From Epiperipatus broadwayi (lineage: Eukaryota; Onychophora; Udeonychophora; Euonychophora; Peripatidae): 64,000 bases of DNA. Of this stretch, positions 18,471-33,993 are shown one piece after another. The stretch spans positions 248,001-312,000 of the forward strand of contig JAQFVV010000283.1 of the NCBI GenBank assembly GCA_028023455.1, in the 5' to 3' direction. A program made the translations under genes and the position numbers. The stretch's first letter is position 1. Every line of letters starts with the position of its first letter. The notes beneath the pieces were generated by a model. It searched no databases. It was not told the origin of the DNA and saw nothing but the letters and a program-made list of their open reading frames with translations.

Positions 18471-20879
18471 GAATTATGCCAAAGTTTATAAGCAATTTTA
18501 ATTCATAAGTTTAAGTAAAATATAACATCATCATCATCATCAATAAGCTTATATCCATGATCAAATAGTGCATCCAGAGCTCATTCTCACATCTACTATC
18601 TTTTAAATAAGTATGTTATTCCATACAGAAGAGAACTGAACTGATATACCTCAAACCTTTTGTGCCATGTTACAATTTAATCAATTCACTTTTGGATATC
18701 ATGCAGATCTTCATCACAGATTTGGGTTTGAAGCCTGATACTCACTCAGATCAGTAAAATATTAAACCCTTGTTTAAGATAATCTCACATATGTAGAGTT
18801 TCCAGACATTGTTTTCTGAGAACATCTTTATTTGAGACCTTGTAGCCCTGTGTCCTGATAAGAAGTTTCAAAATTGATGAATATTTTGATTTATCAAAAC
18901 TAGTAAAGTGAAATTCTGAAAATTGGACTATTTTATTAGTTTTGTTATTAATTATTAATTTTTAAACTAAACTGACATACCATGATTAATATTATCTTAA
19001 TAAACTTTAGTTTATTCAGTGTGACATCTAGATGTCTACTGGTTTGTTAATTTTCCATTCATTGATCACTGCACAAAGGGGAGCAGGAAGCCCTTACACA
19101 TGTAAACATCATTTATACAAATTATTTTTTTAACTTATGATATATGTGTATGTTCCTATTTTGCATTTATAATTTATTTGTTAATTTAAAATTGAAGTTT
19201 ATAATAAATATATATTGATGATACTATTTTTCTTTTTTGAATATTACTTTTAAATCTTTGGTTACTTAAGCTGGCACTCATTTTACATAATAGGTTGCAT
19301 AAATTCAAAAAATGAGCAGGGAAGCAGGTGTGATTACCCCCTACAGGACTTTCCTTAAATTGTTTACATTTTCCTGAAATCCTCCTCCAAAATAGAGTGG
19401 ATCATATAGATTTTCCTCTTGTCCCCATTGTGATATTGACTTTGTAACAAATCACTGCCTTAAAGCATTCAATTGATCAATAAATCTGTCTTAGATTATA
19501 AAAGTTGAAAAAAGATAATATGTTCTTGTAGTTTATGGATAAATTGCCCATTATCAAGATCATAGTTAAATTTCAGAATCTCTGAATGCATAATCTCTCC
19601 TCCCTGCTTTACTGCAAAAAAAAAACATTGCTAACTAAGGGAGCCCTTAATAATTGTTTTAATCTTAATTTTCATCCGATATATGCACTAGGCAATAGAT
19701 TTTTAAATAATAAGCTGCACATTTTCCAAACAGTCTCATATTTTAATGCATTAAGACTCTTTGTAATTCATAACTGCACAATTAACCTGAAGAAATTATT
19801 AATAAAAACACGTAAAATAATTTCAACTCTTCACTCCAATAGTAGACATTTATACTTTCTGAATCAAGCGATTTGCAAGGATGCCTTAAATTTAATAACA
19901 AAAAGTATAATACAATATACTCAAAATAAATATCAAAAATGGTTTAAGTACTTATATATCATTTAATTTCCACCAGAAATATTATGAGTTAAATGTGGCA
20001 GACCAAAATATTTATTGACTATTCTTCAAAACAACACTCCCATTATTTTCCATAAGGATCATATTCAGGATAGAATTCTGATCTTTAATTATGTACAGAT
20101 AACTTATCAACTTTCCTTGTACCATGCCTAGTAATATAGAGTAACAATGGTCACTAATAATCGAGTGTTTTGTTTTGTTTTGTTTTTTTGCTTTAAACGC
20201 TCGAACTATTTTATGAACACCATTCTTTATAATTTATGTGTAGACTGGGGTACCTATTGCCTGTTCACCATCCTATTTCACTGGTTTTTATATATATGAG
20301 TTTGTTTAGTCATAATTAATGATTTATTTAACGTACGCAGCAGCCATTCATCTTCTTCCTTGTACTAAATCTACTAATCATCTAAGAGTTTCTTTTGTCA
20401 TCTAATTATTCAGTACAATAAATATTTAATTCTCCCATCCCGTAAATTTAAAAATTTCTGTTACGCGCGTCATAATTCGTTTGAACTTTGTGAAGTGATT
20501 TTAGTTAAGTAAAGGCATTGTGGATCTTTAACAATAATAAAACAAAATTCTAAAAGAGAAACGATTACATTATTTTTCATTCAAACACAGACATACGCAG
20601 ATATATGCGGACTCACACAGACATATATGTAATACTTTGTAGGAAGTAATAATATATATCGTCTATATAGACTACTTTATTTAAGGTCAAGCAATAATTA
20701 AGATGCTGGTAAACTGCTATTCAAATAATTATCAGAAATTGAAGTCGTTTATTATTACATAATAATAATTGTTGTGGACTTGTCCTAAGCTTATCTTAAT
20801 AGTAGTCTTATTCAATCTGTTGTGCTTTTTAGAGCAGATTCAGAGTATAATTCCATAAATCTATTAAACAATAATGGAA
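18471..20879. other. AT-rich DNA without recognised features
   Basis: Contains a short (ATC)n near 18528 and TA/CA tracts. A 126-codon plus-strand frame at 19586-19966 has no recognisable domain or splice support. No other feature supported. Confidence 0.35.
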
Positions 20880-21055
20880 TGCATCACATGATCACTATCT
20901 CTTATACTAGCACATAACCAGTCTGGGGATATTGGATGAGTAGGCATTAGATAGGGATTTTATGCACAAGCCTTCTGGCATCCATTGATTACTCTGGTTG
21001 GCACAGGGTGGCACTACTGTATGGAGAGTTTTGCCTTGTTTAATAATACAATGCA
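20880..21055 (+). repeat. Fragment of the 54.97-kb inverted family
   Basis: Shares tggggatattggatgagtag, tagggattttatgcacaag and actactgtatggagagtttt with the plus-oriented unit ending near 56.05 kb. The middle of the unit is deleted. Confidence 0.7.
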
Positions 21056-22572
21056 ATAGCATATAAGACAAACAGAGCATGTAATTTGAATCAGTATTTC
21101 CAATTGTATGTAGTATGATAAGAGAAATGGCTACAAAACATATCTATTAGAGAGACAAATGGGAAAGGGTTACTGAGTCACACTTAGAACAGTAATTCAT
21201 AATATAGAACTAATTTGACAGTAAGCACATTATCCGCCATTTGCTAGAATGTAGCCAGGTAATCTCAAATCTGATAAAAAAAAAAATATATCTTTTATAA
21301 GGTAAACTAATATTGCTGAAAGTGTTGGTTTTTATTAGAGAGAGTCATGGTATTCCCCAATCCATTGGTTGTTATTGCCAACAACTATGTATTTTTAATT
21401 CCACCAAATGTTTCAGACAATAAGCTCTTTTAACTCTTGTTAATATATTATTATGATGGATAGATGCAATTTATATTAAAATAATCTATATTCTTTATTA
21501 CTTTTTACAATGTTTTTTACCACTCACTATTGACAATTTTGATTGCCCCAGCAATCTTCTTCAGAACTTAATATTATATGAATTTGGCAATGCAATAAGA
21601 AAGATAAAGAAAATATTATTTGCCAGTAGAAAAACATATACATACAACAACAGCAACAATTTGAACCAATGTATTTTATAGGCACACATACAAATTGTAA
21701 TTAGAGCACATATTATCAACAAAATAAAAAAAAATGGTAAAAAAAACTATAATAATAATCTGATATGTATATAACAAGACGTGCATACATATACACAGTA
21801 TATCACATTGGAAAAGTGACAGGTGGCTGATCAAAGTTGCATGCAGGGCCATCTGCAATTCAATACTTCTACTATGCAGCAACTTAGTTTAGTTATTCAC
21901 AACAAGAATATTAAGGCACTAGATTACCTGAATCACAAGTTGCAACATAAAATGTGATAGGGTGTTTTGTGACTTAAGTAACAGTGGAATATTTCACTGA
22001 CATTAAACTCGGCTTTAAATTGGGCAAAATAGCTATTGAAAGATTTGAAATAAATCAGATTGTGTATGAAAGTAAAACTATATGACACAGAATGTTTTTA
22101 AGAGTTTAGAAAAAATTTGGGATAGGAAAAAGAGCATTAAAAGTGATCTACAAAGGTATGAAACCTGTTAATGGATTTCATCTTTAACTGACAATACAAG
22201 TATGCTAACACCTTAAAGTTTTTGTGATAAATAGCTACAAATGTTGCTACATATTACATGCATTGATTTACTATAAGTCTTCAGGCAGCTTGGAAAGAAC
22301 CGATTATTTTTTCACTGTGTATGTAAATACTCTTTCGCAAACACGATAGATGTATAAATACATAGAATGATAGCTTCTATTTTATTCACAGTTTAATGTT
22401 AAATATCATGTTGATGAAAGCCATTAAATAACATTGTGAGTTCAAATAATGCAGAATTATTTAAATGAGTGTTTCAAAATCATCTCAAAAACACTAAGAA
22501 ATTTTACTAATGCAGTTCATCATGTTAATTTGCCCTTAGCTACCTTTGTAAATAACATCATTAAGATTTACA
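21056..22572. other. AT-rich DNA without recognised features
   Basis: No gene, RNA or repeat family recognised. Confidence 0.35.
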
Positions 22573-22748
22573 ATTTATCCAAACTACTTTGAACACTTTT
22601 TAGCAAAACTCTTTATTTGTACACATATACATACACCTACATTTCAACTATCATGCAGTCTTCTTCAGAGCCAAGTGTATGAATATATGTACAAATAAAC
22701 AGTTTTGCTGAAAAATTTTGTATTCAAAGTGGTTTGGATAAATTGTAT
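22573..22748. repeat. Foldback MITE with ~60-bp arms
   Basis: The left arm starts aatttatccaaactacttt and the right arm ends aagtggtttggataaatt. The arms pair over about 60 bp around a 50-bp loop. Confidence 0.7.
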
Positions 22749-23214
22749 TTATAGGATATTACGGCAAAATAAAGAAAAGTGTGATTTTGGTAATATCATT
22801 AAGATTTTCTAACATTTTTGAAAAACATGAGAAGTCTTATCTACTTTTCCAAATTCTGCGTTATAATAACTTATAATTAGTTTGAACTGTATTTGACGAT
22901 TCAATGTGAGAGAGATTCTCAAAATTTGAAACAACATTGCCATAGTTTAAATTATATAAAATTAAAGTCATCATCATCATAATAATAATAATTTTTATTT
23001 ATACTTGTATTTATTTATTTATTTAATAAACAACAAGTAAATAATATAATAGTATAAACTCCATAGAAGAAAAATATTGAGTGAGGGATATAAAATATAA
23101 TAGATAATATATAAAACATAATATATATACAAATACATAAATTATTATTTTTATAAATATATTAAATAATCTTAATACCACCACATATTCTTTTAAATTC
23201 ATATAAATAAAGAT
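22749..23214. other. AT-rich DNA with short (ATC)n/(ATA)n tracts
   Basis: Microsatellite near 22971-22992. Nothing else recognised. Confidence 0.35.
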
Positions 23215-23310
23215 ACAATAAAGGACAAACGACCCCCAAGATGCATTTCGTGTGGAACCAGCACTCATCAGTTGTCCAGAACACCATCTCTCATATTTAT
23301 ATATATATTA
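23215..23310. repeat. Foldback module fragment
   Basis: Contains accagcactcatcagttg followed by a TA tract, the hinge part of the 35.26-kb foldback arm. Confidence 0.5.
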
Positions 23311-25647
23311 TACGAAAAATATTTATTATATAATTACATTTTGAATTAGAAGTGTCAAACTAACTCAGCCCATATCTCTGACACTATCCACCCTAGATAA
23401 ATATTATTTGATACAATAAATATTATTTAGTACAATACAGCCAATAACTTAAAAAGTCAAAATAATGTGTTAGTTAAATTCCAAGAATATTTTTACTTAT
23501 TCATATTAAATAATTTGGGACCATTATAACTAAGATGCTTCCGATTAGAAGTGTTGAGAAAATTTAATACAGATAATCAATATTTAATACATAATCATTT
23601 ATTTATAATAATAAATCTTAAAATTAGATGTCTGAAAGTCTTTTAATTGAGTTTATATTTTATTAAAAGTAGTTATTTAAAAAATCACTTGGCAATGCTT
23701 AAAAAAAAATCCATCCAATCAGAATTTGAACCTGTGATTATAGGTTTAGTGGATAAGTACATCAACCTACTTAAAAAGACAAACTTTTAATCCAACATTT
23801 AATACTAAGTTGTTTATCACCTTTTTGGACTTATATAAGTATGCAGGCACCATATATGTCTTCATATGTGTGTTGGATTCTCTGTGTGAAGATTAATTGA
23901 ATAACTAGATAATAAAATATTGTTATCTAATAATAAGGATACATTACTGTAGAAGTTACCATATATGATTTAGAACATTATTAGAGTAGTAGATTCCGTA
24001 GCTCAATTCCAAGGATTGCAGCTCAAATTCCATATAAATTAACTTTTTGGGTATGAAACTATCTAATTATGTTATTTATTCTAATGATACACAATATGCT
24101 CTGGCATATTATTTTTAAATCAACAATATAAACTTTAATGAGGTCTTTACATGTGAAACTATAAAGTGTGTCAACCGTGATAAGTATTGAGGCTTACAGC
24201 TTGAAAATAGTAAAATAATCTTCAGACTTGATGATTATCTATAAATAATTAGTAAGTAATGTCTGATCAAGATTATCTCCTGTTGCTTTCTCTGATATTA
24301 CATTGGTTCATCAAAGATTTTCTAATACAAGTCATCTTTTCTGTTTCTCCTTTGTTTATTTTCTCTTACTTTCTTTTGCTTCTTATTTTGTTTTACTTCA
24401 TTGTTTTTAGTTTTGGTCATCATGTAATATCATCGGCCAAATTTGACAAGGATGCTACATGTTTATGCAATCACCTTTTCATTCTTCAATTAAATACACA
24501 TCAATTCTGATTCAATTTTTGTTCCCCCCCTCACCACCTTTTTTATTTATTTAGGAATGCCATACTTTTAATTTAAAAACTGATATTGATAGTGTGTGCA
24601 CAATAGAATTCCTGGATCAGTACTATTTGGTTTCAAGATTCATCCTATGGATATCTCAAACACGTTATTAACAGCAAAACTATATAATATACGATTTCAC
24701 CACATACACATGAATATATATATATATAGTAGAGACATTTTAACATATATGTACAGTGTTAATATATCATTGCCTATCACATTATTGAATTTTAAGCTGT
24801 TACAAAATAAATGAGCATTTTCTTGTTTCAAAATGTATCCAAGTACACACATGAAAGTTAATGAAACCTGTTATTCAGAGTTAATGAGATGTTAAAGAGA
24901 GGGAGGGATTAAGTAATGAATACATGATTATTTTATTAATTTTAAATATGTGCTATAAAAAAAATTAAGAACTTGCAAGTAATAAAAAATAACACATTGT
25001 TTAAAGTTCAAAATTATTATTTATTAATAAATTAAAAAGAGGGAAATGAGGAGGAGCAATGTTTAGAAGTATAGAGCATGCTCCAATATTTGCTTATTTT
25101 TCACAAGCATAGATGACATCATTCAAAACTTATAGTGATTTTTTTGGTACTGATTTAGAATGAGCTCTCCTTCATTTTGATTTCTAAGGGGAGGCCCAAA
25201 ACCATTGCTTACACATCCAAGTGCTAAACAAAGTCAAATAATACTGTGTACCATTGAAACAAATTATTCCAGTTATATTGAAAAATAAGAAATTTAAAAT
25301 AATTAAAGAAAATGATTCTAATGTAAAAAAAATAAATCATTATTATTATTTTTTTGTTTAAGTTGTCTAAAATTACAATAAATTGTGTAGGGATTTCAGT
25401 AAACCAATAAGTAGGTTAAATAACAAATTTAAAGTAGACACTTAGTTAATAAGTACTTACACACTAGTGCTTATGTGTTTGATTAACTGGAAAAGATTTG
25501 TAAATGAGAAAATAATGTGAAATTATGGAATAGTGGATAATTTTAAGTAATTTATTAAATATATAAAATTTAATATTTCATGTTTATGATGTGATTGCCA
25601 AAGCTTACTTTATCAGTTAGGTTAATGACATTTGACTAAATGTTAAC
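23311..25647. other. AT-rich DNA without recognised features
   Basis: No supportable gene; short frames at 24259-24510 and 24596-24814 are low-complexity hydrophobic translations. A TA tract lies near 24717. Confidence 0.35.
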
Positions 25648-25975
25648 ATGGGTATGATGAGATTATTGGCACCAACAAAAGATTTGAGCATTTCATCATC
25701 TGATTTTTACCACTATGGATGGCTGATGAGTTGGAAGATGGATAAAATTGAAGCCTGTCCATTAAAGTTTGAGGATTTTCTACATTAATATAAAATGAGC
25801 ATTGATTTTATATATGTGTGGGAGATGATCTGGACCAACTGATGAGTGCTGGTTGAGCATGAGATACATATATTGGAAATCATTTATCTTTTTTACATGT
25901 ATGTGGTCATGTGTATCGATTATATAAAATGGAGTGGATATCTGAAGTTAGCTTGAAAGTCTATGTTTAAATTCA
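25648..25975. repeat. Single arm of the 35.26-kb foldback family
   Basis: Collinear with the right arm at 35.69-36.00 kb: tcatcatctgatttt, ggatggctgatgagttgg, gaagcctgtccattaaagt, gtgtgggagatgatctgg, ccaactgatgagtgctgg. The opposite arm is absent. Confidence 0.7.
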
Positions 25976-26246
25976 TTCTAATTACATCAATAAGTTCAAT
26001 ATATATATTATATTTGTAGTTTAATTTAATAAAATATACATTTGTTAAAATATTTATGAGCAAATTCCCAAAGATATTTACATATAATTAAGGTGTGGGT
26101 CTTCTGAAATGATTGTATTTTTAAAACATGTTACAGGTACAGAATGACATTTTTTCTTGATGATTTTGCAAAGCCCTTCTCTTTAGTAAAATGTTGTAGA
26201 TTTAATTTAACTGTATATTTATGTACAATAAAACAAAAGCAGCTTT

Positions 26247-26523
26247 CTACTATACTGCCATCTAATGTAAGCTTAAGTAATCACTGATTACTGGATGCAC
26301 ATAAAATCCCTATTCTTTGAATCACGTCAACAGACCAATTCGTAGCTTCAGACTTTATCAATAAGAACTGGGACTTGAAAGAAATGCAGCCATGCAACCA
26401 GCAATTCAGGCTTCATTGACAAAGCCAAAATCCAGATACCAGTCTGAGTAACTAGGGATGGAATGTTTATGTGCATCTGGTAATGCCTGGCAATTTTAAC
26501 TTACACTAGGTGGCAGTAGAGTG
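26247..26523. repeat. MITE with ~70-bp imperfect TIRs
   Basis: The left end reads ctactatactgccatctaat, and the reverse complement of the right end reads ctctactgccacctagtgta. Both arms continue to gatgcacataaa. The 277-bp element has no coding capacity. Confidence 0.65.
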
Positions 26524-27056
26524 AGAATTACTTTTTTCTCATTATTTAAGCTGGGTGTTTAGTTATTTGATATTATATATGGTAATACAAAATATAATTT
26601 CTCAAATAATGATTGGGGAAAAAAAATAAAATTACAATTTAGCTCAATATTTAAATATTTTTGTTTTACAGGAAATAAGGTGAGTTGAAGCACAATGGTG
26701 TAAAATTGTTTTATGAAAATTACAATTTCATTTTCTAAGGATTTTAATCCCATTAAAATCTGATGGAAATTATACTAATTAATATGGTTCCACAATATAT
26801 CAATTAGTATAAAAGACATTTGTAGTTTTTTACAAGCAAATAATAATGTTAATGTAAATTAAAATTTGCAGCATCTTACAATGAAGAACAACGAAGTCAT
26901 TGTTATTCTTTATACTGGAAGAAGTTAACATTTTATTTTGAATCTCAAAGCATTCTCTAAAAAGACAATACCTATTTTAATTGTATTTTATGTCATTTTA
27001 AGCAAAAGTTATTTCTTTTTCTTCAAAGTACTATCAATAAAAAAAAACTACAAAAT
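26524..27056. other. AT-rich DNA without recognised features
   Basis: Nothing recognised. Confidence 0.35.
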
Positions 27057-27590
27057 AAGTTTGTCTGAAAGTTTGTAATGATGGCATTTTGTTTGTAATT
27101 ATGTGTTGAACTATTTTCATTATCTAGTTTTAAGTATCCATTACATTTAAAGCAATTCAAACTTTATTTAAACCTTTTAAATGCATTCATCTGTTACTAA
27201 TAATATACGAGTTAATATATAACACAATGTTTCAAATTGCATTACTCTCTCTTCTTCAGGTATTGCTGCCCTGACTATTGGCTGTACTAGTATTGAAATC
27301 AAATTAGTGATTTTTAGATTTGTAAAATTGTTACTTTGAACAAAATAATTTCATTGATTAGAGTGTCACCTTAAATTCAATATTTATGAATGTAAGTCAT
27401 CACCGATTTAATTCCCATGGTAGTACTATCATTAGACAAGCATTCATCTCAAGAAAAGATGCAAATTTACCATTTGAAATATTTTATTATATATTAATCT
27501 GTATGATATTATCAATAGTTGAATGTAGCTAAAAAATTTAAATAAAATTTGACTGATGATGGAAATAATCCAATATATAATTACAACTAC
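27057..27590. repeat. Diverged copy of the 30.2-kb foldback element
   Basis: Left-arm similarity (tttgtctgaaagtttgtaatgatgg, interrupted here; cacaatgtttcaaattgc; cttcttcaggtattgctg) and remnants of the loop and right end (gatgatggaaataatccaa) occur in the same order as at 30.2-30.87 kb. Confidence 0.6.
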
Positions 27591-28979
<1,389 letters not shown>

Positions 28980-29445
28980 ATGATCCACTTAATAAATCAT
29001 ATTTCTGTAGTGTAATTTTCACTTCACTACTCTCACCCAAGATAGAAACTGGTTTCTATTCACTTTTAACACCTTGTGGAAAGCTATAATCATAAACATA
29101 TGGCCAAAGGCATGTGAAAAACATGTATAATCCACAAGATGCACATTTCATGTTAAACCAGCATTCATCAATTGGTCCAGATCATAATCTCTTATACATA
29201 TCTTTATCAATGATCAGTATATATATATATATATAGCCAATTACTACAGTTTAATTGATAAGTGTCAAATTTACAGCCCTCACAACTTTGACACAAATCA
29301 CTTGATGGAAGAATATTCATAATTTTTAGTAGTCATTCATTACATTAGAGATTATCCACTTAATAATATTTCTGTAGTGTAATTTTTACCATACCAGTCT
29401 CACACAATGCAGGGATTGGTTTTTATCCGCATTTACTTTTTAGTT
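28980..29445. repeat. Degenerate dispersed repeats
   Basis: Two related blocks (28980-29090 and 29345-29440) share atttctgtagtgtaattttnac and a ggtttttatc/ggtttctattc segment. Between them, 29130-29240 is a foldback-module fragment with the accagca-ttcatcaattgg hinge and a TA tract. The first block also resembles 45.47-45.52 kb. Confidence 0.5.
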
Positions 29446-30194
29446 TCATAAGTGTAACATTAAATTAGTAAAATGTGATAAATTTATTTACATTAATTTT
29501 TTTCTAGATAGAAAGTCCAAAAAGCAGAGTAATTTAAATAAAAGTCTATGATAAATAAAATCAGTTGACCAATTTTAATTAATTATTCGTTCTTAAATTA
29601 CAAGGAGTGTCACTGAAAACTGCTGGTACCAATATATATAAAACTAAAATTTAAAATTTTGCACTAATTTTTTCACAAAATTATTTGCAAACTCTAAAAA
29701 AAATGTATTGTCTTTGGGAATACATATTTATACTAAATTTCAAATGGATTAAAAATTGAGGAGTAAAAATTGGGGAATGAAAAGGATTTGATCCAAACAG
29801 ACACAAAAACATACAAAAAACACCAATATGTCTTGAAACAATTAATACATGGCAGGGTGTACATGGTAGGGTGATGGAATTGAGAGTCAAAGGTCTCAAA
29901 TTACAGCTTTTTCACATATAGTGCACAATGTCATATGACCTACTGAGTAACAAACCATTCAATTGCTTTATTTACAGTGTAATGTTTTATTGACTTAAAT
30001 ATAATTGGAGTAATGTAGTCTTAATTGAGGAAACACACAAAATAAAAATGTGTCAAAGTCTCAGATTTGGATCACAATGAAACATTGTGGTTTTCAAAAT
30101 CAGAATGAATATTGACATGTCTTTCAATAAATACTATATCATGAGTGATGATCGGTTTGTTTTGTGGCTACTTGTATATATGTCAAATTTCCAA
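29446..30194. other. AT-rich DNA without recognised features
   Basis: Nothing recognised. Confidence 0.35.
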
Positions 30195-30875
30195 AACCAG
30201 TTAAGATAATAAGTTATAAATTTGTCTGAAGATTTGTGATGATGGTATATTGTTAGATGTTATATGTTGGAGTATTTCCATCATCTTAGAGTGAATGTTG
30301 AATGTATAGAAAATTTTAAACTTTATTTAAACTTTCCAAATACAAACAACTTGTTAGTAATAACACACAAATAGACAACACAGGTTAGTAATTACACAAT
30401 GTTTCCAGTAGTATTATTCTCCACTCTTCTTCAGGTGTTGCTGGCCTATATGCACAGTGACAATATTCACTTAGAAGTTGCTCATAAAAAAAATGGAAGG
30501 ACTCAGAAGTATTTGAATCAACCCTCATCTATAAATATATCAAATTTCTACTATATGTGCCTTTGACAGAATATTTCAGTTGGTAAAGTGTTTGCCTTAA
30601 ATTCAATATTCAAGAATCTAAAGGTATGAGTTCAACTTCTGTGTGAATATTGTCACTGTGCATATAGGCCAACAACACCCAAAGAAGAGTGGAGAATAAT
30701 ACTACTTGAAATGTTATGTAATTACTAACTTGTGTTGTTTATTTATGTTATTACTAACAAGTTGTTTGCATTTGGAAAGTTTAAATAAAGTTTAAAATTT
30801 TCTATACATTCAACATTCACTCATAGATGATGGAAATAGTCCAACATATCACATTTAATAAGTTATAAAGTATTG
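30195..30875. repeat. Foldback element with ~240-bp arms
   Basis: The left arm (30200-30475) and right arm (30645-30870) are reverse complements with high identity: aactttatttaaactttcc with ggaaagtttaaataaagtt, and ctccactcttcttcaggtgt with a matching cccaaagaagagtggag. The loop of about 170 bp is unique. Confidence 0.85.
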
Positions 30876-30892
30876 TAACATAATAACTGTGG

Positions 30893-30985
30893 TCATGGTG
30901 GGTGAGTAAGTGGTGATGGTTGGTGGGTATGTGGTGTAGGATGGTGGTGGGTGGTAGGGGATGTGGGTAGTAGGGAGTAGTGGCA
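30893..30985 (+). repeat. G/T-rich simple sequence
   Basis: A plus-strand run of ggtg, gggt and ggatg motifs almost free of C, with several GGG tracts, so a G-quadruplex is possible on this strand. Confidence 0.6.
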
Positions 30986-31934
30986 GAATTGCCACTTTCT
31001 TTTACAGACAGCTACATATGGCAAAATATAATAATTTCTTCTCCATAAACATTCTGACATATTTTCCACCTCATAGCATTTAGCACATTCAAGCACATAA
31101 ACAAGCTATTTAATTAATCACACAATGGAAATAAGACAAGAAGACAAAAAGAAGAAAGGCAGAGATGTTAAATTTAGTTTTAAATAACTAAAACAAATAA
31201 TTTATTAAAAGAGTTTAATTAATTAAACAATACCCATGGTTGTATGCACACATAATTATAGTAAAAGTAAATCCGTGAACTGATATATCAGAAAAATATT
31301 ATATTGGCATGTTCTTTCCATCTAAAAACACACAAAAACTAATTTATAAAAGCTCCATTATTTAATCTTCATTAAACAATTTCAATCTGTTATATATCTA
31401 CTTAACAACCATAGTTAATATTACTACCAAATAGATGTGCACACTTCCGACAAACCAAATTAATATATATTATAATAGTCAATTAGTGAATACAATAAAA
31501 ATATTTTTAAATATAATAACGAATTACATAGATAAAAATCTTATTGTGGATTTAATCATTTGTAAGTTTACAAACCAGATATATTTCTAAAACTATAGCA
31601 GTCTTTTAATATTTTTTATTTCATTGTTTAGCTTTTAAAAGTCCAAATTTGGGTCTGATGTCTTTGCCCTGTATAATTTTTCAATTCGCCATGCCATCAC
31701 AAAATTTAAGCAGCAAATGCAATTTTTTAGCAGAATGTCAAGTCAAGCTAGGTTTCAGATTATCTTCATCATCAGCCTATTTACATGTCATGGTATTGTA
31801 TCACTGTTGATGAATTGTGACATAAAAGTGCCTACAGTGTGATGTTACTTCAATTAACAAAGTTATTTTTATAGAGATTTTCTATCACAACCAAAATAAA
31901 ATTAGTACTAAAAGTATTTTTAGCTCAATGACTT
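30986..31934. other. AT-rich DNA without recognised features
   Basis: Nothing recognised. Confidence 0.35.
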
Positions 31935-32640
31935 TTTTACCATCATTTTCAATCATTATCAATCCATCAACAGATGGTCTCTCAAATTTACTTCAATCTC
32001 TAGCCTTTCTTCTTCATATTGTATTTGCAAACTAATTATTTTATCTATCCATTTCTTATGTGGTCTTTTACTAGGTTTTTCACAATCTTTTGGGATTCAG
32101 TTTTCTATTTCAACTATCGATCTATTATCTCTTCTAGAAGTATATTTATCCCAACTCCACCTCACTCTCTTACTTCTTTCAAAGATGTCAATTACCCCTA
32201 TTCGTTTTCTCATTTAATTATTTCATTTTTGAACTCTTCTTGATACATCTAATATATATCTATTTACTTCATTGAGTAATCTGGAGTCTCTGAACTGCTC
32301 TTTGGTTGAGTGTCAAAATTTCAGATCCATGAGGAAAAATTGATAAAACAGATTTATCAAAAATTTTGCTTTTCAAAGGCATTTTTTTTAATAAGTTATT
32401 TCTATCAAAAGTATTCTATCCAAATTTAATTCTATGATTAATTGTACCCATTATGAGTTTTCATCTGTATTAATAATCTGGCTTTGGGTTATTAGCTTCT
32501 TTAATATATCATTATCAATCTTTATTTCTTATTTTGCCAAAATCTAATGAATGTTACTTTACTCATTTTAGCATTTGTCTTTAGTCCTACTCATTTTCAT
32601 TTGATAATTTTTATGACTTCTTTTACCAAGGTGCAAAACA
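31935..32640 (-). mobile_element. RTE LINE 3' fragment
   Basis: Collinear with about 49.24-49.95 kb of the full-length element: 3' end, the C-terminal domain with a W-S-W...SRRD segment (WAGHIARRD type) and the end of RT. Numerous stops and substitutions; the (ATC)n tail is only remnant. Confidence 0.8.
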
Positions 32641-33993
32641 TGTTATATCACTTCTCTTCCTCTGTAACTCAAATTTTCACTGCACTATGATGAAAATGAG
32701 GGAATCTGACTCAATGTTTTTTTCTAAATGAAGCTCTGAATCTGTGAAATAATAAACGAATTCTTTCTACATAGGCCTTCTGAAGTTTGGCAAAGATTGT
32801 GGCTGCAAACCCTTGCTTAGAAGTTATTGTTTTTTAATGCTAATTAAATACTGTATTTCTACTTTCTTTGAGTTCATAAACAAATTATCAAGCTAATCCC
32901 TTAATTATAAATCCTTAATTAAGTACCAGTTGTAGTGTATTTTTTAACAAGAATATTTTTTCTTCTTTACTTCACAAAACTGACTTTTCTGTCTCACTTT
33001 TTAAAAAAAAAACAACTACTTTTAGGATTCATTTACAACTTAAATTTCTTAATTTTTCATTCTATTTTTTCAAATATGGATGTATCTTTTTCTATCCTAT
33101 CCAAAAGTATAAAACGTTTGCACCCCCAAGTTAAAAAATAGAAATACACCAATTCAGGATCCTAAGATCTTACATATTATAATGGGATTTATCTAACCTC
33201 TTTGTTAATGTGTCATATGTGTCAAAGAAACTACAAAGATTAATTATAAACTCCCATTTGCTTTTGGTGTTTCATATAGAACCACATTCAGGATTGATGA
33301 TGATCAAGAAATGTCTATTTTCTTTATCACTCCTATACAACCATTATAATTACAAGGGATATTTCCTGATTATCATTTTCTGATAACCACTTTTCTGTCC
33401 CTCAATCCCAAGATTGCTCCACACTGGTAGCATGACTTAGAAAATCATGGCAATGACCAGGGCTTCAGGGTACTATCTTCTATCAGAGAAGAGCTACCTA
33501 TGCAAATAGGCAAGACAGATCTCAGCTTTACAATCACAACAACATCTCTGTTAGCATAGAAAATGGACTTATCCATGGTCCAGATAATGCTGACAATATA
33601 TTTGAATGCCAATTTATGGAATAAGATAGAGAACCAGAATGGCATATAACCAAATGCCTTTATTATTTTACTAACAAAATTTATTTTTTAACTAAAACAG
33701 TAACAAAATAATAATAAAAATTGAAAATTCCAAATACATCGATTAATATGTTTTCCCTGAGAAAGGTGTATACACAAAAATAATATAGACAAATAAATAT
33801 AAATGAGTGAAAATAAGATGAAATATTAACTAATGACTTAATGTATTAATTTCTAACACAAATTCAGTATAATTTCAACTGAGATAAATTTTATACTCAT
33901 ACAAAGTAAATAAAAGTGAGAACAAACATTGATGACAATTATGTAATACATGTATTACTGTGGATTTTATGGTGATTTGAAAGCTTATAAATA
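32641..33993. other. AT-rich DNA without recognised features
   Basis: No gene or repeat family recognised; short frames at 32935-33141 and 33445-33645 have no support. Confidence 0.35.

Noticed and set aside
19586-19966. 126-codon protein gene
   Set aside because: AT-driven composition, no recognisable domain, no splice or promoter support.
30893-31096. 67-codon minus-strand frame ending in a Pro/His/Thr-rich tail
   Set aside because: The tail is the translation of the G/T-rich simple sequence and there is no other support.
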